From NCBI RefSeq assembly GCF_002364335.1, contig NZ_DEXW01000031.1, forward strand, positions 12,252 through 73,214: a stretch of 60,963 nt of DNA. The letters are read 5' to 3'. This document shows positions 42,747 to 52,378 of this stretch, piece by piece. Under the pieces are notes generated by a model. That model was not told the origin of the DNA and searched no databases. It saw nothing but the letters and a program-made list of their open reading frames with translations. How positions within the stretch are numbered: the first letter of the stretch is position 1; each line of letters begins with the position of its first letter. The translations under genes were made by a program, and so were the position numbers. Origin of the DNA: Winogradskyella sp. UBA3174. Its GTDB lineage: Bacteria; Bacteroidota; Bacteroidia; Flavobacteriales; Flavobacteriaceae.

Positions 42747-44234
42747 ATGAAATTTCAATTATCACTAGCACTACTTATCTGCTTTTCTTTTAGCTTTTCT
42801 CAAGATTTAAAAATCCCAGTAGATACAGCTTATATCACCAATAGTTCTGTAACAATAAAAGGGAAACCAATTAATTACAGAGCAGAAACTGGTTTTCAAC
42901 CGGTTTGGGATAATGAAGGCCATTTAATCGCCTCTTTATACTACACGTATTACAAACGCACTAATGATAGTAATGGTGAAAAGAGACCTATTATTTATTC
43001 TTTTAATGGTGGTCCTGGTTCTGCTTCTGTTTGGATGCACATTGCCTATACAGGTCCAAAAATCTTAAAAATAGATAATGAAGGTTATCCTGTACAGCCT
43101 TATGGAGTAAAGGACAATCCTAATTCTATTTTAGATGTGGCTGATATTGTATTTATTAATCCTGTAAATACAGGTTATTCTCGAAAAGTAGCTAATAAAG
43201 ATGGGAAGATGCCAGACGATAAATTGTTCTTTGGTGTTAATGCAGATGTAAAGTATTTAGCAAGTTGGATGAATACATTTACCACACGTCACAACCGTTG
43301 GGAATCTCCAAAATATATTATTGGCGAAAGTTATGGTGGTACACGTGTTATGGGTTTATCCTTAGAGCTACAAAATAGCCAATGGATGTACTTAAATGGT
43401 GTTATTTTAGTATCACCTGCAGATTATAAAGTGCTGCGTGTTGGTGGCCCATTAGCATCAAGTTTAAATTTACCATATTACACAGCTGCTGCATGGTATC
43501 ATAAAATGCTACCTCCTGTTCTTCAAAATAAAGATTTATTAGACCTATTGCCAGAAGTTGAAGATTTTGCGGTTAATGATTTAATGCCTGCTTTGGCTAA
43601 AGGTGGTTTTATTTCAGATTTAGAGAAAAAAGCAATTGCAAAACAGATGAGTTATTATTCTGGCTTATCGGAAAAGGTGATTTTACAACAAAACTTAGAT
43701 GTGCCTAACCGTTTTTTCTGGAAAGAATTACTTAGAGATAAAACTGGTGAAACTATTGGTCGTTTAGATTCGAGGTATATTGGTATTGATAAAGTTGAAA
43801 CTGGAGCAAGTCCAGATTACAGCGCAGAATTAACGTCTTGGTTGCATTCTTTTGCGCCAGCTATTAACTATTACATCAAAAACGAGTTAGGCTTTGAAAC
43901 CGATGTTAAATACAACGTGTTTGGCAACGTTGGTAATTGGAATAGCGATAATGATAATACTAGAGAAAATTTGCGCCAAGCTATGGCACAAAACCCATAT
44001 CTAAAAGTAATGACACAGTCTGGCTATTACGATGGTGCAACGACTTACTTTGCAGCTAAATATTCGCAATGGCAAATTGACCCAAGTGGTAAAATGAAAG
44101 ATCGTTTTTCATTTAAAGGTTACAGAAGTGGCCATATGATGTACTTACGAAATGAAGATTTAATTAAAGCCAATGCTGATTTACGAGACTTTATAGAGAG
44201 TTCACTTCCCAAAGGTAAATCAGCTAAGTACTAA
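42747..44234 (+). CDS. Exported S10 family serine carboxypeptidase
   Basis: A 495-residue protein with a signal peptide (MKFQLSLALLICFSFSFSQ). S10 motifs in order: oxyanion segment SFNGGPGSASVWMHIAYTGP, nucleophile IIGESYGGTRVMGLS, acid region VMTQSGYYDGATTY and histidine in GYRSGHMMYLRNED. All catalytic residues are present. It would remove C-terminal residues from peptides in the periplasm, as part of protein utilisation. It is a single gene with a 172-base gap to a small membrane protein. Confidence 0.94.
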   Translation: MKFQLSLALLICFSFSFSQDLKIPVDTAYITNSSVTIKGKPINYRAETGFQPVWDNEGHLIASLYYTYYKRTNDSNGEKRPIIYSFNGGPGSASVWMHIAYTGPKILKIDNEGYPVQPYGVKDNPNSILDVADIVFINPVNTGYSRKVANKDGKMPDDKLFFGVNADVKYLASWMNTFTTRHNRWESPKYIIGESYGGTRVMGLSLELQNSQWMYLNGVILVSPADYKVLRVGGPLASSLNLPYYTAAAWYHKMLPPVLQNKDLLDLLPEVEDFAVNDLMPALAKGGFISDLEKKAIAKQMSYYSGLSEKVILQQNLDVPNRFFWKELLRDKTGETIGRLDSRYIGIDKVETGASPDYSAELTSWLHSFAPAINYYIKNELGFETDVKYNVFGNVGNWNSDNDNTRENLRQAMAQNPYLKVMTQSGYYDGATTYFAAKYSQWQIDPSGKMKDRFSFKGYRSGHMMYLRNEDLIKANADLRDFIESSLPKGKSAKY

Positions 44235-44406
44235 AGAATTAGAGTAAAAAAACCCTTTAAAGAGCGTGAAAACTCGATGAAGCGCGCGTTTATTTGTGTA
44301 TATTAGTTTTTTATGACTAACATTGTAGGCTAATTTATTTTAATTGTACTTAAGGAATGTTATTCATTCACTGTAAAATCAATTACTATTATTGACTTAG
44401 ATGTAG

Positions 44407-44961
44407 ATGGACAAACCACAACAGAGATTAAAAAAGGAAAAAGAAACCTCGTTCAAAAGGATTTATGAGCGACTAGGTAGAAGGGCTATAGTTGGTTCTA
44501 TAATCGCTACTGTAATCGTTTCTACTCCCCTTTTATATGCTTTGCATGAGTATGTACCAGAAACTAAAATTTGGAAGACTTTTTTGTTTACCTATGAAAG
44601 TGGTGTCTGGCAGGAAGCTAAATATGCCATGTGGGTTTATACCAGTAAAATCATACCACTTATTTTATTAACTATTTGGTTTTTTACATGCAGACATTGG
44701 TGGTATCATGCCTTATTAGTACCTATTATTATGTATGCTTTTCAAGCTGTTACGAGCTGGAATTCAGAAGCTGGACATATAGATGAAGGAACATTTGTTG
44801 TCTTACTACCTATTTTAGTTGTTATAGTGCCATCTATTTATTTAATCAGAGCAAAAATGTTTAACACGATTAATGATGCTAACAAAACATTAGAAGAACT
44901 AGAAGAAGAATTTAAAATTAAACCAAAAACACTTTGGGGCAAGGTTAAACAGTATTTTTAA
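44407..44961 (+). CDS. Four-helix membrane protein of unknown function
   Basis: A 184-residue protein with a basic cytoplasmic N-terminus and four membrane segments (about residues 28-48, 78-95, 97-117, 128-148), then an acidic helical tail (NKTLEELEEEF). A CRHWWYH motif lies between helices two and three. I do not recognise the family. The start is ATG 44407; the earlier ATG at 44401 is followed at once by a stop. It stands alone before a terminator-flanked M61 gene. Confidence 0.62.
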   Translation: MDKPQQRLKKEKETSFKRIYERLGRRAIVGSIIATVIVSTPLLYALHEYVPETKIWKTFLFTYESGVWQEAKYAMWVYTSKIIPLILLTIWFFTCRHWWYHALLVPIIMYAFQAVTSWNSEAGHIDEGTFVVLLPILVVIVPSIYLIRAKMFNTINDANKTLEELEEEFKIKPKTLWGKVKQYF

Positions 44962-45118
44962 ACTATTGTTTTTACTAGGTTTTTTCACCTAAGAGATTAC
45001 TAATAGAAAACAGTAATGTTAGTTATAAATACAAACATTAGGTAAACAGCTTAATCTACTACATTAAGCTAATCGCATTGCTTTAAATTTAATAAACTTA
45101 GATATTTTTAATATAACG

Positions 45119-45148
45119 AAAAAGGCTTCCGAATTGGAAGCCTTTTTT
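45119..45148. terminator. Bidirectional 12-bp terminator
   Basis: AAAAAGGCTTCC (45119-45130) and GGAAGCCTTTTT (45136-45147) around a 5-base loop, with T runs both ways, between the membrane protein gene and the converging M61 gene. Confidence 0.85.
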
Positions 45149-45167
45149 ATACTACTATAAAGATTTA

Positions 45168-47057
45168 TTATCCTTTTAACCAAGCTGCTCTTAATGCTTT
45201 CTGAGCATCTGTAGCATTTACATCTTCAATTAAGCCTTCGCTTTTTGCAGTTGCTTTTGTTAATGCTGTTTTTATCATTACAGGCTTTCCGTCGCGTTCT
45301 AAGTCCATTGTAATGTCTTGTCCTTCTTGCCATCCAAACATACCACCAATAACTTGTTGTGCATTTTGAAGCGTTAAATCTGCGCCATTCACTTTTTTAA
45401 TAACATCACCAGCTTGGATGCCTTGTGAGGCCCAAAATGAATTCTTTAATGCCACTTCTGTAAAGAAAATTCCTTTACCAGGTTCACCACTAAAAATAAT
45501 ATTTTGTCCGCCAGCAAAAATGTAATTAGTTGGACCTTCAGATTCACCTAAAGTTAAACCTGTCATTGCAAAAAAGTCATTATAATTAATTGGCACATCA
45601 CCTTCTACATGTGTCTTTAAGAACTCACCAACACTCGGATAAGACATTGCTGTAATTTCAGCAATAATATTATCATCTACAAATGGTTTTTCTTTTCCGT
45701 ATTTAGCAGATAATTCTTTCATTAATGACAACATACTTCTGTTACCATCACTTTCTTTGCGCATTAAGATGTCTATACACATACCAATTAAGGCACCTTT
45801 CATATAAACATTAGAATATTGAGGTGCATATTTTTCTTCTAATACGTTTTCACTCATAATAGTAAAACTCATAGCATCATCCATACCCTTAGAGATCCCT
45901 ATTTTTTGCATTATTGTAGCGTAAAATGCATCGGTATCAACTAAACCTTTATACACCTGAAAATGTTGTGCAAAATATTCTGTTACACCTTCATACATCC
46001 AAAGGTGCTTAGAAAATGTTGGTTCATTGTAATCAAAATAATGTACATCTTCTGAGTGCACTGATAATGGAGTTACAATATGAAAAAACTCATGAGCAAC
46101 AACATCTACTATAGAAGCTGCTAAGCCTTGTTTACTAGAAGATTCACTAAGAACTACAACTGTTGATGTATGGTGTTCTAAAGCTCCAAATCCTTTTGGT
46201 GACGTTTCAGCACCATCAGATAAATACAAATAAATATCGTAACGAGGCGTTGCATTCACATCTCCTAAATATTCTTTTTGAGCTTGCATCATCTTAAATA
46301 CGGTCTCTTTTTGGCTTGCTGCGGTATGTACTTTATTTGGAGAATACACACTCAATACAATTTTAATATCACCAACCATAAATTCTTCAACATCTAAATC
46401 TCCATACATCATAGGATTATCTGTAATGTCAAAATAACGCTGTGCAAAATAACTCGTCGTAGCAGACTTACCATCTGCACTGGTTTTAGTTCCTTTATCT
46501 TCTAAAGCAGACGTTCTTACAAAATCAATAGGTGCTGTAACATCTAAAGCATATTGGCTGTTTTTTAACGAATCAAAATAACCGATAAATCCATGTAAGT
46601 TTAATACATAATTTGTTGGCTCTATATTTGTACCAGCTGGCGAAAAAGGTTGTTCTCCTCCAATACCACCACTAGTTTCAATATCAAACGTATCGTTAAC
46701 ATAGTAAGTGATTTTATCTAATTTAGTAGCATCCTTTATAGTCCATGTATTGGTATCTACTTTAGTTACTTCTAATGCGTTACCATTATAGTCTAGCGCC
46801 TTAAGATCATCAACATACTTACCAAAATCACTTACAGAATAGGTTCCCTGTACTACTCTTGGTAATCTGTAGGTTACACTCTCTGTAGTAAAACGACCAG
46901 GATTAATAATCACTGGCACTTTATCATTTACAACAGCTGTTAAGTCTAATGCTGTTTCGATTGGGTTACTCACCGCTAAATCGTTTACTGTTGGTTTAGC
47001 AGATCCACATCCTACTAAAATTAAGCTTAAGCCAAGTATGGCAATATAATTCTTCAT
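45168..47057 (-). CDS. M61 family metallopeptidase with PDZ domain, lipoprotein
   Basis: A 629-residue predicted lipoprotein (MKNYIAILGLSLILVGC, cysteine at residue 17). An N-terminal beta domain (to about 260) is followed by the gluzincin core: HEFFHIVTP (HExxH) and the third zinc-ligand glutamate in MYEGVTEYFAQHF. A C-terminal PDZ domain (GIQAGDVIKKVNGADL, QQVIGGMFGWQEGQDITMDL) matches M61 glycyl aminopeptidase-like enzymes. It cleaves N-terminal glycine or small residues from peptides in the periplasm. The upstream region has a leftward TAGATTTG box at 47089-47096. Confidence 0.93.
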   Translation of the reverse strand: MKNYIAILGLSLILVGCGSAKPTVNDLAVSNPIETALDLTAVVNDKVPVIINPGRFTTESVTYRLPRVVQGTYSVSDFGKYVDDLKALDYNGNALEVTKVDTNTWTIKDATKLDKITYYVNDTFDIETSGGIGGEQPFSPAGTNIEPTNYVLNLHGFIGYFDSLKNSQYALDVTAPIDFVRTSALEDKGTKTSADGKSATTSYFAQRYFDITDNPMMYGDLDVEEFMVGDIKIVLSVYSPNKVHTAASQKETVFKMMQAQKEYLGDVNATPRYDIYLYLSDGAETSPKGFGALEHHTSTVVVLSESSSKQGLAASIVDVVAHEFFHIVTPLSVHSEDVHYFDYNEPTFSKHLWMYEGVTEYFAQHFQVYKGLVDTDAFYATIMQKIGISKGMDDAMSFTIMSENVLEEKYAPQYSNVYMKGALIGMCIDILMRKESDGNRSMLSLMKELSAKYGKEKPFVDDNIIAEITAMSYPSVGEFLKTHVEGDVPINYNDFFAMTGLTLGESEGPTNYIFAGGQNIIFSGEPGKGIFFTEVALKNSFWASQGIQAGDVIKKVNGADLTLQNAQQVIGGMFGWQEGQDITMDLERDGKPVMIKTALTKATAKSEGLIEDVNATDAQKALRAAWLKG

Positions 47058-47088
47058 TTTTAAAATTTTAATTTTTTAACAAGTCGCA

Positions 47089-47096
47089 CAAATCTA
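47089..47096 (-). promoter_or_regulatory. Candidate -7 box for the M61 gene
   Basis: Leftward TAGATTTG, a full TAnnTTTG match, 31 bases upstream of the ATG. A TTTA lies at a plausible -33 distance. Confidence 0.45.
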
Positions 47097-47142
47097 CAAT
47101 CTGTTACCATTATAAACCTAAAGGTTTTGTTAAATTCGCATC

Positions 47143-48150
47143 ATGCAACACGATTTAGTAAGCATTATCATCCCATTTAAGAATACAGAGTTATACATTT
47201 CTGAATGTGTTGATTCTATTCTGAATCAAACTCACCAAGATTGGGAGGCTATTTTTGTTGATGATCAATCAGATGATACTAGTTATTCAATTATTGAACG
47301 TTATACTGAGAAAGACGCTAGAATAAAGCTTTTTAAGAATAAAGGTAATGGTATTATTGATGCGCTAAAAACAGCTTTTAGTAAAAGTTCTGGTCAATAC
47401 ATAAGTCGAATGGATAGTGATGATATAATGACTACCATGCGACTAGAAACCATGATAGATGGTCTAAAAATTTATGGAAAGAAACATCTTGCCGTAGGAC
47501 AAGTACACTATTTTAGAGCAGATGGTCTCAGTGATGGTTTTGCACGTTATGAGCAGTGGTTAAATAGACTCACTGTAAACGGGAGCAATTATTCTGAAAT
47601 TTATAAAGAATGCGTTATTCCTTCTCCATGTTGGATGTTGCATCGCGACGATTTTATAGCTTGCGATGGTTTTGAACCCAATCGCCATCCTGAAGATTAT
47701 GATTTAGCTTTTCGGTTTTATAAAGCAAACTACACATGCATTCCATGTAATCAAGTACTACTGCATTGGCGAGATTATAGCACACGAACCTCTAGAACGC
47801 ATGAAAATTATGCAGATAGCTCATTTTTAGATTTGAAAATCCATTACTTTTTAGATTTGAATTACGATAGCAAACGACCATTAGCCGTTTGGGGAGCTGG
47901 CACAAAAGGAAAAACACTTGCAAAATTACTAATAGCGAACAAAATTCCGTTTTATTGGGTTTGCGATAACCCAAAAAAAATAGGCAAACACATCTATGAC
48001 CAAAAGCTTTTAAACTTTAACCATTTAGCTGAATTAAAAAATCCTCAAAGTATTGTAACGGTAGCCAATACAGATGCTCAAAAGGAAATTAAGCTTTATT
48101 TTGAAAGCCACAATATGCAATCTATGAGCGATTATTTCTTTTTCTGTTAA
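47143..48150 (+). CDS. Family 2 glycosyltransferase with C-terminal Rossmann-like domain
   Basis: A 335-residue protein. Residues about 1-220 are a GT-A fold family 2 glycosyltransferase: VSIIIPFKNTELYISECVDS, AIFVDDQSDDTSYSI and the metal-binding ISRMDSDDIM. Residues about 245-335 form a small alpha/beta domain beginning RPLAVWGAGTKGKTLAKLL, a glycine-rich nucleotide-binding-like turn, ending with FYWVCDNPKK and VTVANTDAQKEIK. It sits alone between the M61 and BatA-type genes. The acceptor is unknown; cell-surface glycan work is likely. Confidence 0.87.
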   Translation: MQHDLVSIIIPFKNTELYISECVDSILNQTHQDWEAIFVDDQSDDTSYSIIERYTEKDARIKLFKNKGNGIIDALKTAFSKSSGQYISRMDSDDIMTTMRLETMIDGLKIYGKKHLAVGQVHYFRADGLSDGFARYEQWLNRLTVNGSNYSEIYKECVIPSPCWMLHRDDFIACDGFEPNRHPEDYDLAFRFYKANYTCIPCNQVLLHWRDYSTRTSRTHENYADSSFLDLKIHYFLDLNYDSKRPLAVWGAGTKGKTLAKLLIANKIPFYWVCDNPKKIGKHIYDQKLLNFNHLAELKNPQSIVTVANTDAQKEIKLYFESHNMQSMSDYFFFC

Positions 48151-48224
48151 ATTTCTCAAAAGCAAAATACTGTTATCGTTTTTCATTTTCTATATTTGAC
48201 TAATTAATAAGCCCAAACACAAGA

Positions 48225-50150
48225 ATGCAGTTTAAACACCCAGAATTATTATACGCTTTATTTTTTCTGGTTATTCCTATTCTTATTCACTTATTTCAGT
48301 TGCGCCGTTTTCAGAAAGTAGAATTTACGAATGTAAAATTCTTGAAGTCTGTAAAATTACAAACACGAAAAAGTTCGCAATTAAAAAAGTGGTTAATACT
48401 ATTTACACGAATGCTACTTTTGGCATGTACTATAATAGCTTTTGCTCAGCCTTTTATACCAAATACTGAAGATTTTAATGAAGCACAAGAAACTGTTATC
48501 TATATTGATAATTCGTTTAGTATGCAAGCAAAAGGTAGTAACGGTACTTTACTCAACGCCTCTATTCAAGACCTTATAAACACATTTGGTGAAGATGAAC
48601 AGATTAGTTTATTCACTAATGATGAAACATTTAGAAATACAACAGTTAAAGTTTTAAAAAATGATTTAATCCAATTATCTAACTCAACAAGTCAACTTAA
48701 TTATGATGCCGCACATCTAAAAGGGCAACAATTATTCTCTGATGATAAAGCAACTTCCAAAAATCTTATTTTAGTTTCTGATTTTCAACAAAACGGAAAT
48801 CCTATCACGTTTGCTAACGATAGCTCAATGCAACTAAAACTAGTTCAGCCAAAATCTGGTTTAGTATCTAATATTAGTATTGATAGTGTTTACACTTCTA
48901 ATACAACGGCAGAAACTATAGATATAAATGTTGTACTTACCAATCAAGCAGAGCCTGCAGATAATGTTTCAATATCCTTATTTAATGATGACGCTCTATT
49001 AGCTAAAAGTGCTGTTACAATTAATGAAACTGCTGAAACTGTATTCACGATAGCAAATAATACCATTATAAACGCAAAACTTGTTATAGATGATACTGGT
49101 TTACAATATGACAATGTCTTCTATTTTAACCTAAACTCTAAACCAAAAATTAAGGTTTTAACTATTAACGAGTCTTCAGACGATTCATTCTTAAAACGTA
49201 TTTATACAACAGATGAATTTGAGTATAATTCTTTCAGACTAAATGCACTTAATTTTAATCTTATTCCTGATCAAAACTTAATCGTTTTAAATGAACTTGA
49301 CAACATCTCAAATGCGCTTAAAGCCGCACTGAATGTGTTTAAAAAAGATGGTGGATTCATTTTAATAATTCCTTCAGATAAAATTACATTAGATTCTTAT
49401 AATCAAATATTTACAGATTTAAATATCTCTAATTATAATATTGATAAAACTACAAAAAAACAAATTACAAGTATTAATTATAATCATCCTTTATTAGCGA
49501 ATGCTTTTTACAGTAAAGTCACTAATTTTCAATATCCAAAAGTGAATGCTTCATATCGTTTTACTTCCAATTCAAATAGTGTGTTGTCGTATGAAGATGG
49601 CTCACCCTTTTTAGTTGGAAACGCTAGTGCTTTTGCTTTTTCTTCAGCCTTAAATAAAGGCAATTCAAACTTTAAAAATTCTCAACTTATAGTACCTGTT
49701 TTATATAATATCGGTTTACAGAGTTTAAAACTTTCTAAATTATATTATACGATTGGAAATCCAAACTCAATAGCCATTAATACAACTATCGGTCAAGATG
49801 ACATCTTAACACTAAGTTCTGAAGAAAGCTCTGTAATACCGTTACAAAAGACATATAGTAAGTCTGTTGTATTACAGACTGAAGATTACCCAAACAGAGC
49901 TGGCATTCTTAATGTAAAGAATAAGAATAACGTATTACAGAACCTAAGCTTTAACTACAACAGAAATGAGAGCAACTTAAGCTATTATGATTTAAATACA
50001 ATAAGTAACGTAACTCTTGACACGAGCTTGGCAAATACTATAGAGACTATAAAAAGTAATGCAAATGTTAATGCGCTATGGAAATGGTTTGTTATTTTTG
50101 CACTAGTATTTCTAATTATTGAAATGCTGATTCTAAAATTTCTTAAATGA
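48225..50150 (+). CDS. BatA-domain/vWA membrane protein
   Basis: A 641-residue protein with the BatA N-terminal motif (FKHPELLYALFFLVIPILIH), two membrane helices (about residues 7-22 and 59-77), a von Willebrand A-like domain with a MIDAS-type DxSxS (IYIDNSFSMQ), a long beta-rich region and a C-terminal membrane helix (residues 620-638). Bat proteins are known from the Bacteroides aerotolerance locus, but this stand-alone form is of unknown function. Its TGA overlaps the ATG of the next gene (ATGA), so it heads a four-gene transcript. Confidence 0.8.
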   Translation: MQFKHPELLYALFFLVIPILIHLFQLRRFQKVEFTNVKFLKSVKLQTRKSSQLKKWLILFTRMLLLACTIIAFAQPFIPNTEDFNEAQETVIYIDNSFSMQAKGSNGTLLNASIQDLINTFGEDEQISLFTNDETFRNTTVKVLKNDLIQLSNSTSQLNYDAAHLKGQQLFSDDKATSKNLILVSDFQQNGNPITFANDSSMQLKLVQPKSGLVSNISIDSVYTSNTTAETIDINVVLTNQAEPADNVSISLFNDDALLAKSAVTINETAETVFTIANNTIINAKLVIDDTGLQYDNVFYFNLNSKPKIKVLTINESSDDSFLKRIYTTDEFEYNSFRLNALNFNLIPDQNLIVLNELDNISNALKAALNVFKKDGGFILIIPSDKITLDSYNQIFTDLNISNYNIDKTTKKQITSINYNHPLLANAFYSKVTNFQYPKVNASYRFTSNSNSVLSYEDGSPFLVGNASAFAFSSALNKGNSNFKNSQLIVPVLYNIGLQSLKLSKLYYTIGNPNSIAINTTIGQDDILTLSSEESSVIPLQKTYSKSVVLQTEDYPNRAGILNVKNKNNVLQNLSFNYNRNESNLSYYDLNTISNVTLDTSLANTIETIKSNANVNALWKWFVIFALVFLIIEMLILKFLK

Positions 50151-51406
50151 ACGCACTCATAAAATCTGCAACCATCGTTGATTCTAAAAGTGATTTTCAC
50201 AATGAAAAGGTCGATATTTTAATTGAAAAAGGCCGAATTTCAAAAATTTCTAAACAAATTTCCAATCCTAATAAGTACAAAGAAATAAAGCGACACAACT
50301 TGCATGTTTCTCAAGGTTGGTTTGATAGCAGTGTTTCTTTTGGTGAGCCTGGTTACGAAGAACGAGAGACTATTAGTAACGGTTTAAAAACTGCTGCACG
50401 TTCCGGTTTTACATCTGTGGCCTTAAATGCTAACGCTAATCCTGTTATAGATAGTTATGCAGACATTGCGCTTGTAAAAGCTAAATCTAACGATAATGCT
50501 GTTAAATTGTATCCGATTGGTGCATTAACAAAATCTAGTAGCGGAATTGATTTAGCAGAATTATTTGACATGACCAACGCAGGTGCAGTAGCTTTCTACG
50601 ATTACCAAAACCCTATTTCAAATCCTAACCTAATGAAAATTGCATTGCAATACGCAAGCAACTTTGATGGTTTAGTGTGTTCTTTTCCACAAGAAAATAG
50701 AATTTCGGGATCTGGTGTCGTAAACGAACATATTAATAGTACAATGTTGGGTTTAAAAGGAAATCCTGCGCTTTCTGAAGAACTACAAGTCGCTAGAGAC
50801 TTATTTTTAGTAGAATATACAGAAGGTAAATTACATATACCTACAATTTCAACTGCAAAATCTGTTGAACTAATAAGAGCTGCTAAGACAAAAAACCTGA
50901 ATGTATCCTGTAGTGTTGCAATACATAATTTAGTTTTAACTGATGCTGTTTTAACTGATTTCGATACGAATTACAAAGTATTGCCGCCATTAAGAACTCA
51001 AAACGATTGTGATGCGTTAATCGAAGGATTAAAAGATGGAACCATTGACATGGTAACCACAGACCACAACCCTATTGATATTGAGTTTAAAAAAATAGAA
51101 TTCGATTTTGCAAAATACGGGACTATCGGTCTTGAATCTGCTTTTGGGGCGCTGCAAACCATTTTTACAACTAAAAAAACAGTGGCACTTCTAACACAAG
51201 GCAAATCTAGATTTGGTATTTCTGAAACAAGTATTAAAGAAGGTGAACTAGCGGATTTAAGTCTATTTAATCCTGATGTGAGTTATGAGTTTAGCAAAAA
51301 TCATATCAGTTCTAAATCTAAAAATAGTGCCTTCCTTGGTAAAACTTTGAAGGGTGAAACTTATGGCATCATTGCCAACAAAAAAATTATTTTACGTAAT
51401 GGATAA
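50147..51406 (+). CDS. Dihydroorotase-like protein lacking the metal site
   Basis: A 419-residue protein of the type I dihydroorotase family, with the scaffold intact (TAARSGFTSVALNANANPV, PIGALTKSSSGIDLAELFDM, NEHINSTMLGL, GIRDG-free C-terminus). The metal ligands are not: the HxH of DxHVHLREPG is replaced by FDSSVSFGEPG, and the histidine of the HVST strand is replaced (IPTISTAKSVEL). Only TTDHN near residue 305 resembles the final ligand. So it is probably a non-catalytic PyrC homologue, such as those supporting aspartate transcarbamoylase in other bacteria. It overlaps both neighbours in a transcript, ATGA to the BatA gene upstream. Confidence 0.88.
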   Translation: MNALIKSATIVDSKSDFHNEKVDILIEKGRISKISKQISNPNKYKEIKRHNLHVSQGWFDSSVSFGEPGYEERETISNGLKTAARSGFTSVALNANANPVIDSYADIALVKAKSNDNAVKLYPIGALTKSSSGIDLAELFDMTNAGAVAFYDYQNPISNPNLMKIALQYASNFDGLVCSFPQENRISGSGVVNEHINSTMLGLKGNPALSEELQVARDLFLVEYTEGKLHIPTISTAKSVELIRAAKTKNLNVSCSVAIHNLVLTDAVLTDFDTNYKVLPPLRTQNDCDALIEGLKDGTIDMVTTDHNPIDIEFKKIEFDFAKYGTIGLESAFGALQTIFTTKKTVALLTQGKSRFGISETSIKEGELADLSLFNPDVSYEFSKNHISSKSKNSAFLGKTLKGETYGIIANKKIILRNG

Positions 51407-51731
51407 GACTACTATTGAAGAAGGTAAAACTATGGCTATTGTTGCTTACATAACCTTTATAGGAACATTGATTGCCTTTTTTATGAACAAAGATAAACGT
51501 AATTCATTTACGTCATTTCATATTAGACAAGGTTTAGGTATTTGGTTACTTTACTTGGCATTAGGCTATATTATCGGAGTCTTTGATAGCTGGATGATTA
51601 CGTATTCTTTTTGGATATTTTTCTCAGCATTATTTATCTATGGCGTTTTGGGTGCGGCATCAGGTAAAGAAAATAAAATACCTTTATTAGGTGATTTTTT
51701 TCAGAAGTTATTTAAATCGATAGGTCAATAA
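51399..51731 (+). CDS. Small Tic20/DUF4870-like membrane protein
   Basis: A 110-residue membrane protein with an amphipathic N-terminus and three hydrophobic helices (about residues 11-30, 44-64 and 70-92), and a motif RNSFTSFHIRQGLGIWLLYL typical of DUF4870/Tic20-like small proteins (F/Y-H-x-R-Q-G). ATG 51399 is chosen, overlapping the preceding stop by eight bases; an in-frame upstream ATG at 51354 would lie well inside that gene. Function unknown. The esterase gene starts two bases after its stop codon. Confidence 0.72.
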   Translation: MDKTTIEEGKTMAIVAYITFIGTLIAFFMNKDKRNSFTSFHIRQGLGIWLLYLALGYIIGVFDSWMITYSFWIFFSALFIYGVLGAASGKENKIPLLGDFFQKLFKSIGQ

Positions 51732-51733
51732 AT

Positions 51734-52378
51734 ATGTCACAACTTCATTACATTACAAGACCATCGTCTTTAAAAGAAAACGCTCCATTATTAATTATGT
51801 GCCATGGTTACGGTAGCGATGAAAATGATTTGTTTTCATTTGCTTCAGAATTACCAGAAGAACTATTTATTATATCCTTAAGAGCACCTTACACTATACA
51901 ACCATACGGAAATGCATGGTATGCTATTAATTTTGATGCTGACAAAGGGAAATGGAATGATGCAGTACAAGCTAAATCTTCTGTAGAACTCATATCGGAT
52001 TTTATAAGCTATGCGTGTAACACGTATGCTATAAATTCTGAAAATGTAACGCTTTTAGGATTTAGCCAAGGAACAATTTTAAGTTATGCTGTTGCACTAA
52101 ATCATCCTAAAAAAGTAAAAAACATCATTGCTTTAAGTGGTTATATTTACGAAGATATTTTACCAGATACTATAAACAAAAGTGACGTTACTCACTTAAA
52201 CTTTTTTTGTTCTCATGGCTCAGCAGACCAAGTTATACCAGTAGATTGGGCAAGAAAAACACCTAACTTCTTAGATGAATTAGGCATTAATAATACTTAT
52301 TCGGAATATCCTGTTGGACATGGAGTAGATCCTCAAAACTTTTATAATCTTAAAACTTGGTTAGAAAATTACATCTAA
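51734..52378 (+). CDS. Carboxylesterase/phospholipase-type alpha/beta hydrolase
   Basis: A 214-residue cytoplasmic protein of the carboxylesterase/phospholipase-2 family. Motifs: LIMCHGYGSDENDLFSF, the nucleophile elbow LLGFSQGTILSY (GxSxG), HGSADQVIPVDWA (catalytic aspartate) and YPVGHGVDPQ (histidine). Related enzymes hydrolyse short acyl esters or deacylate proteins. It is the last gene of the BatA/PyrC-like operon, and its TAA overlaps the TAG of the converging small gene (CTAA). Confidence 0.9.
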   Translation: MSQLHYITRPSSLKENAPLLIMCHGYGSDENDLFSFASELPEELFIISLRAPYTIQPYGNAWYAINFDADKGKWNDAVQAKSSVELISDFISYACNTYAINSENVTLLGFSQGTILSYAVALNHPKKVKNIIALSGYIYEDILPDTINKSDVTHLNFFCSHGSADQVIPVDWARKTPNFLDELGINNTYSEYPVGHGVDPQNFYNLKTWLENYI

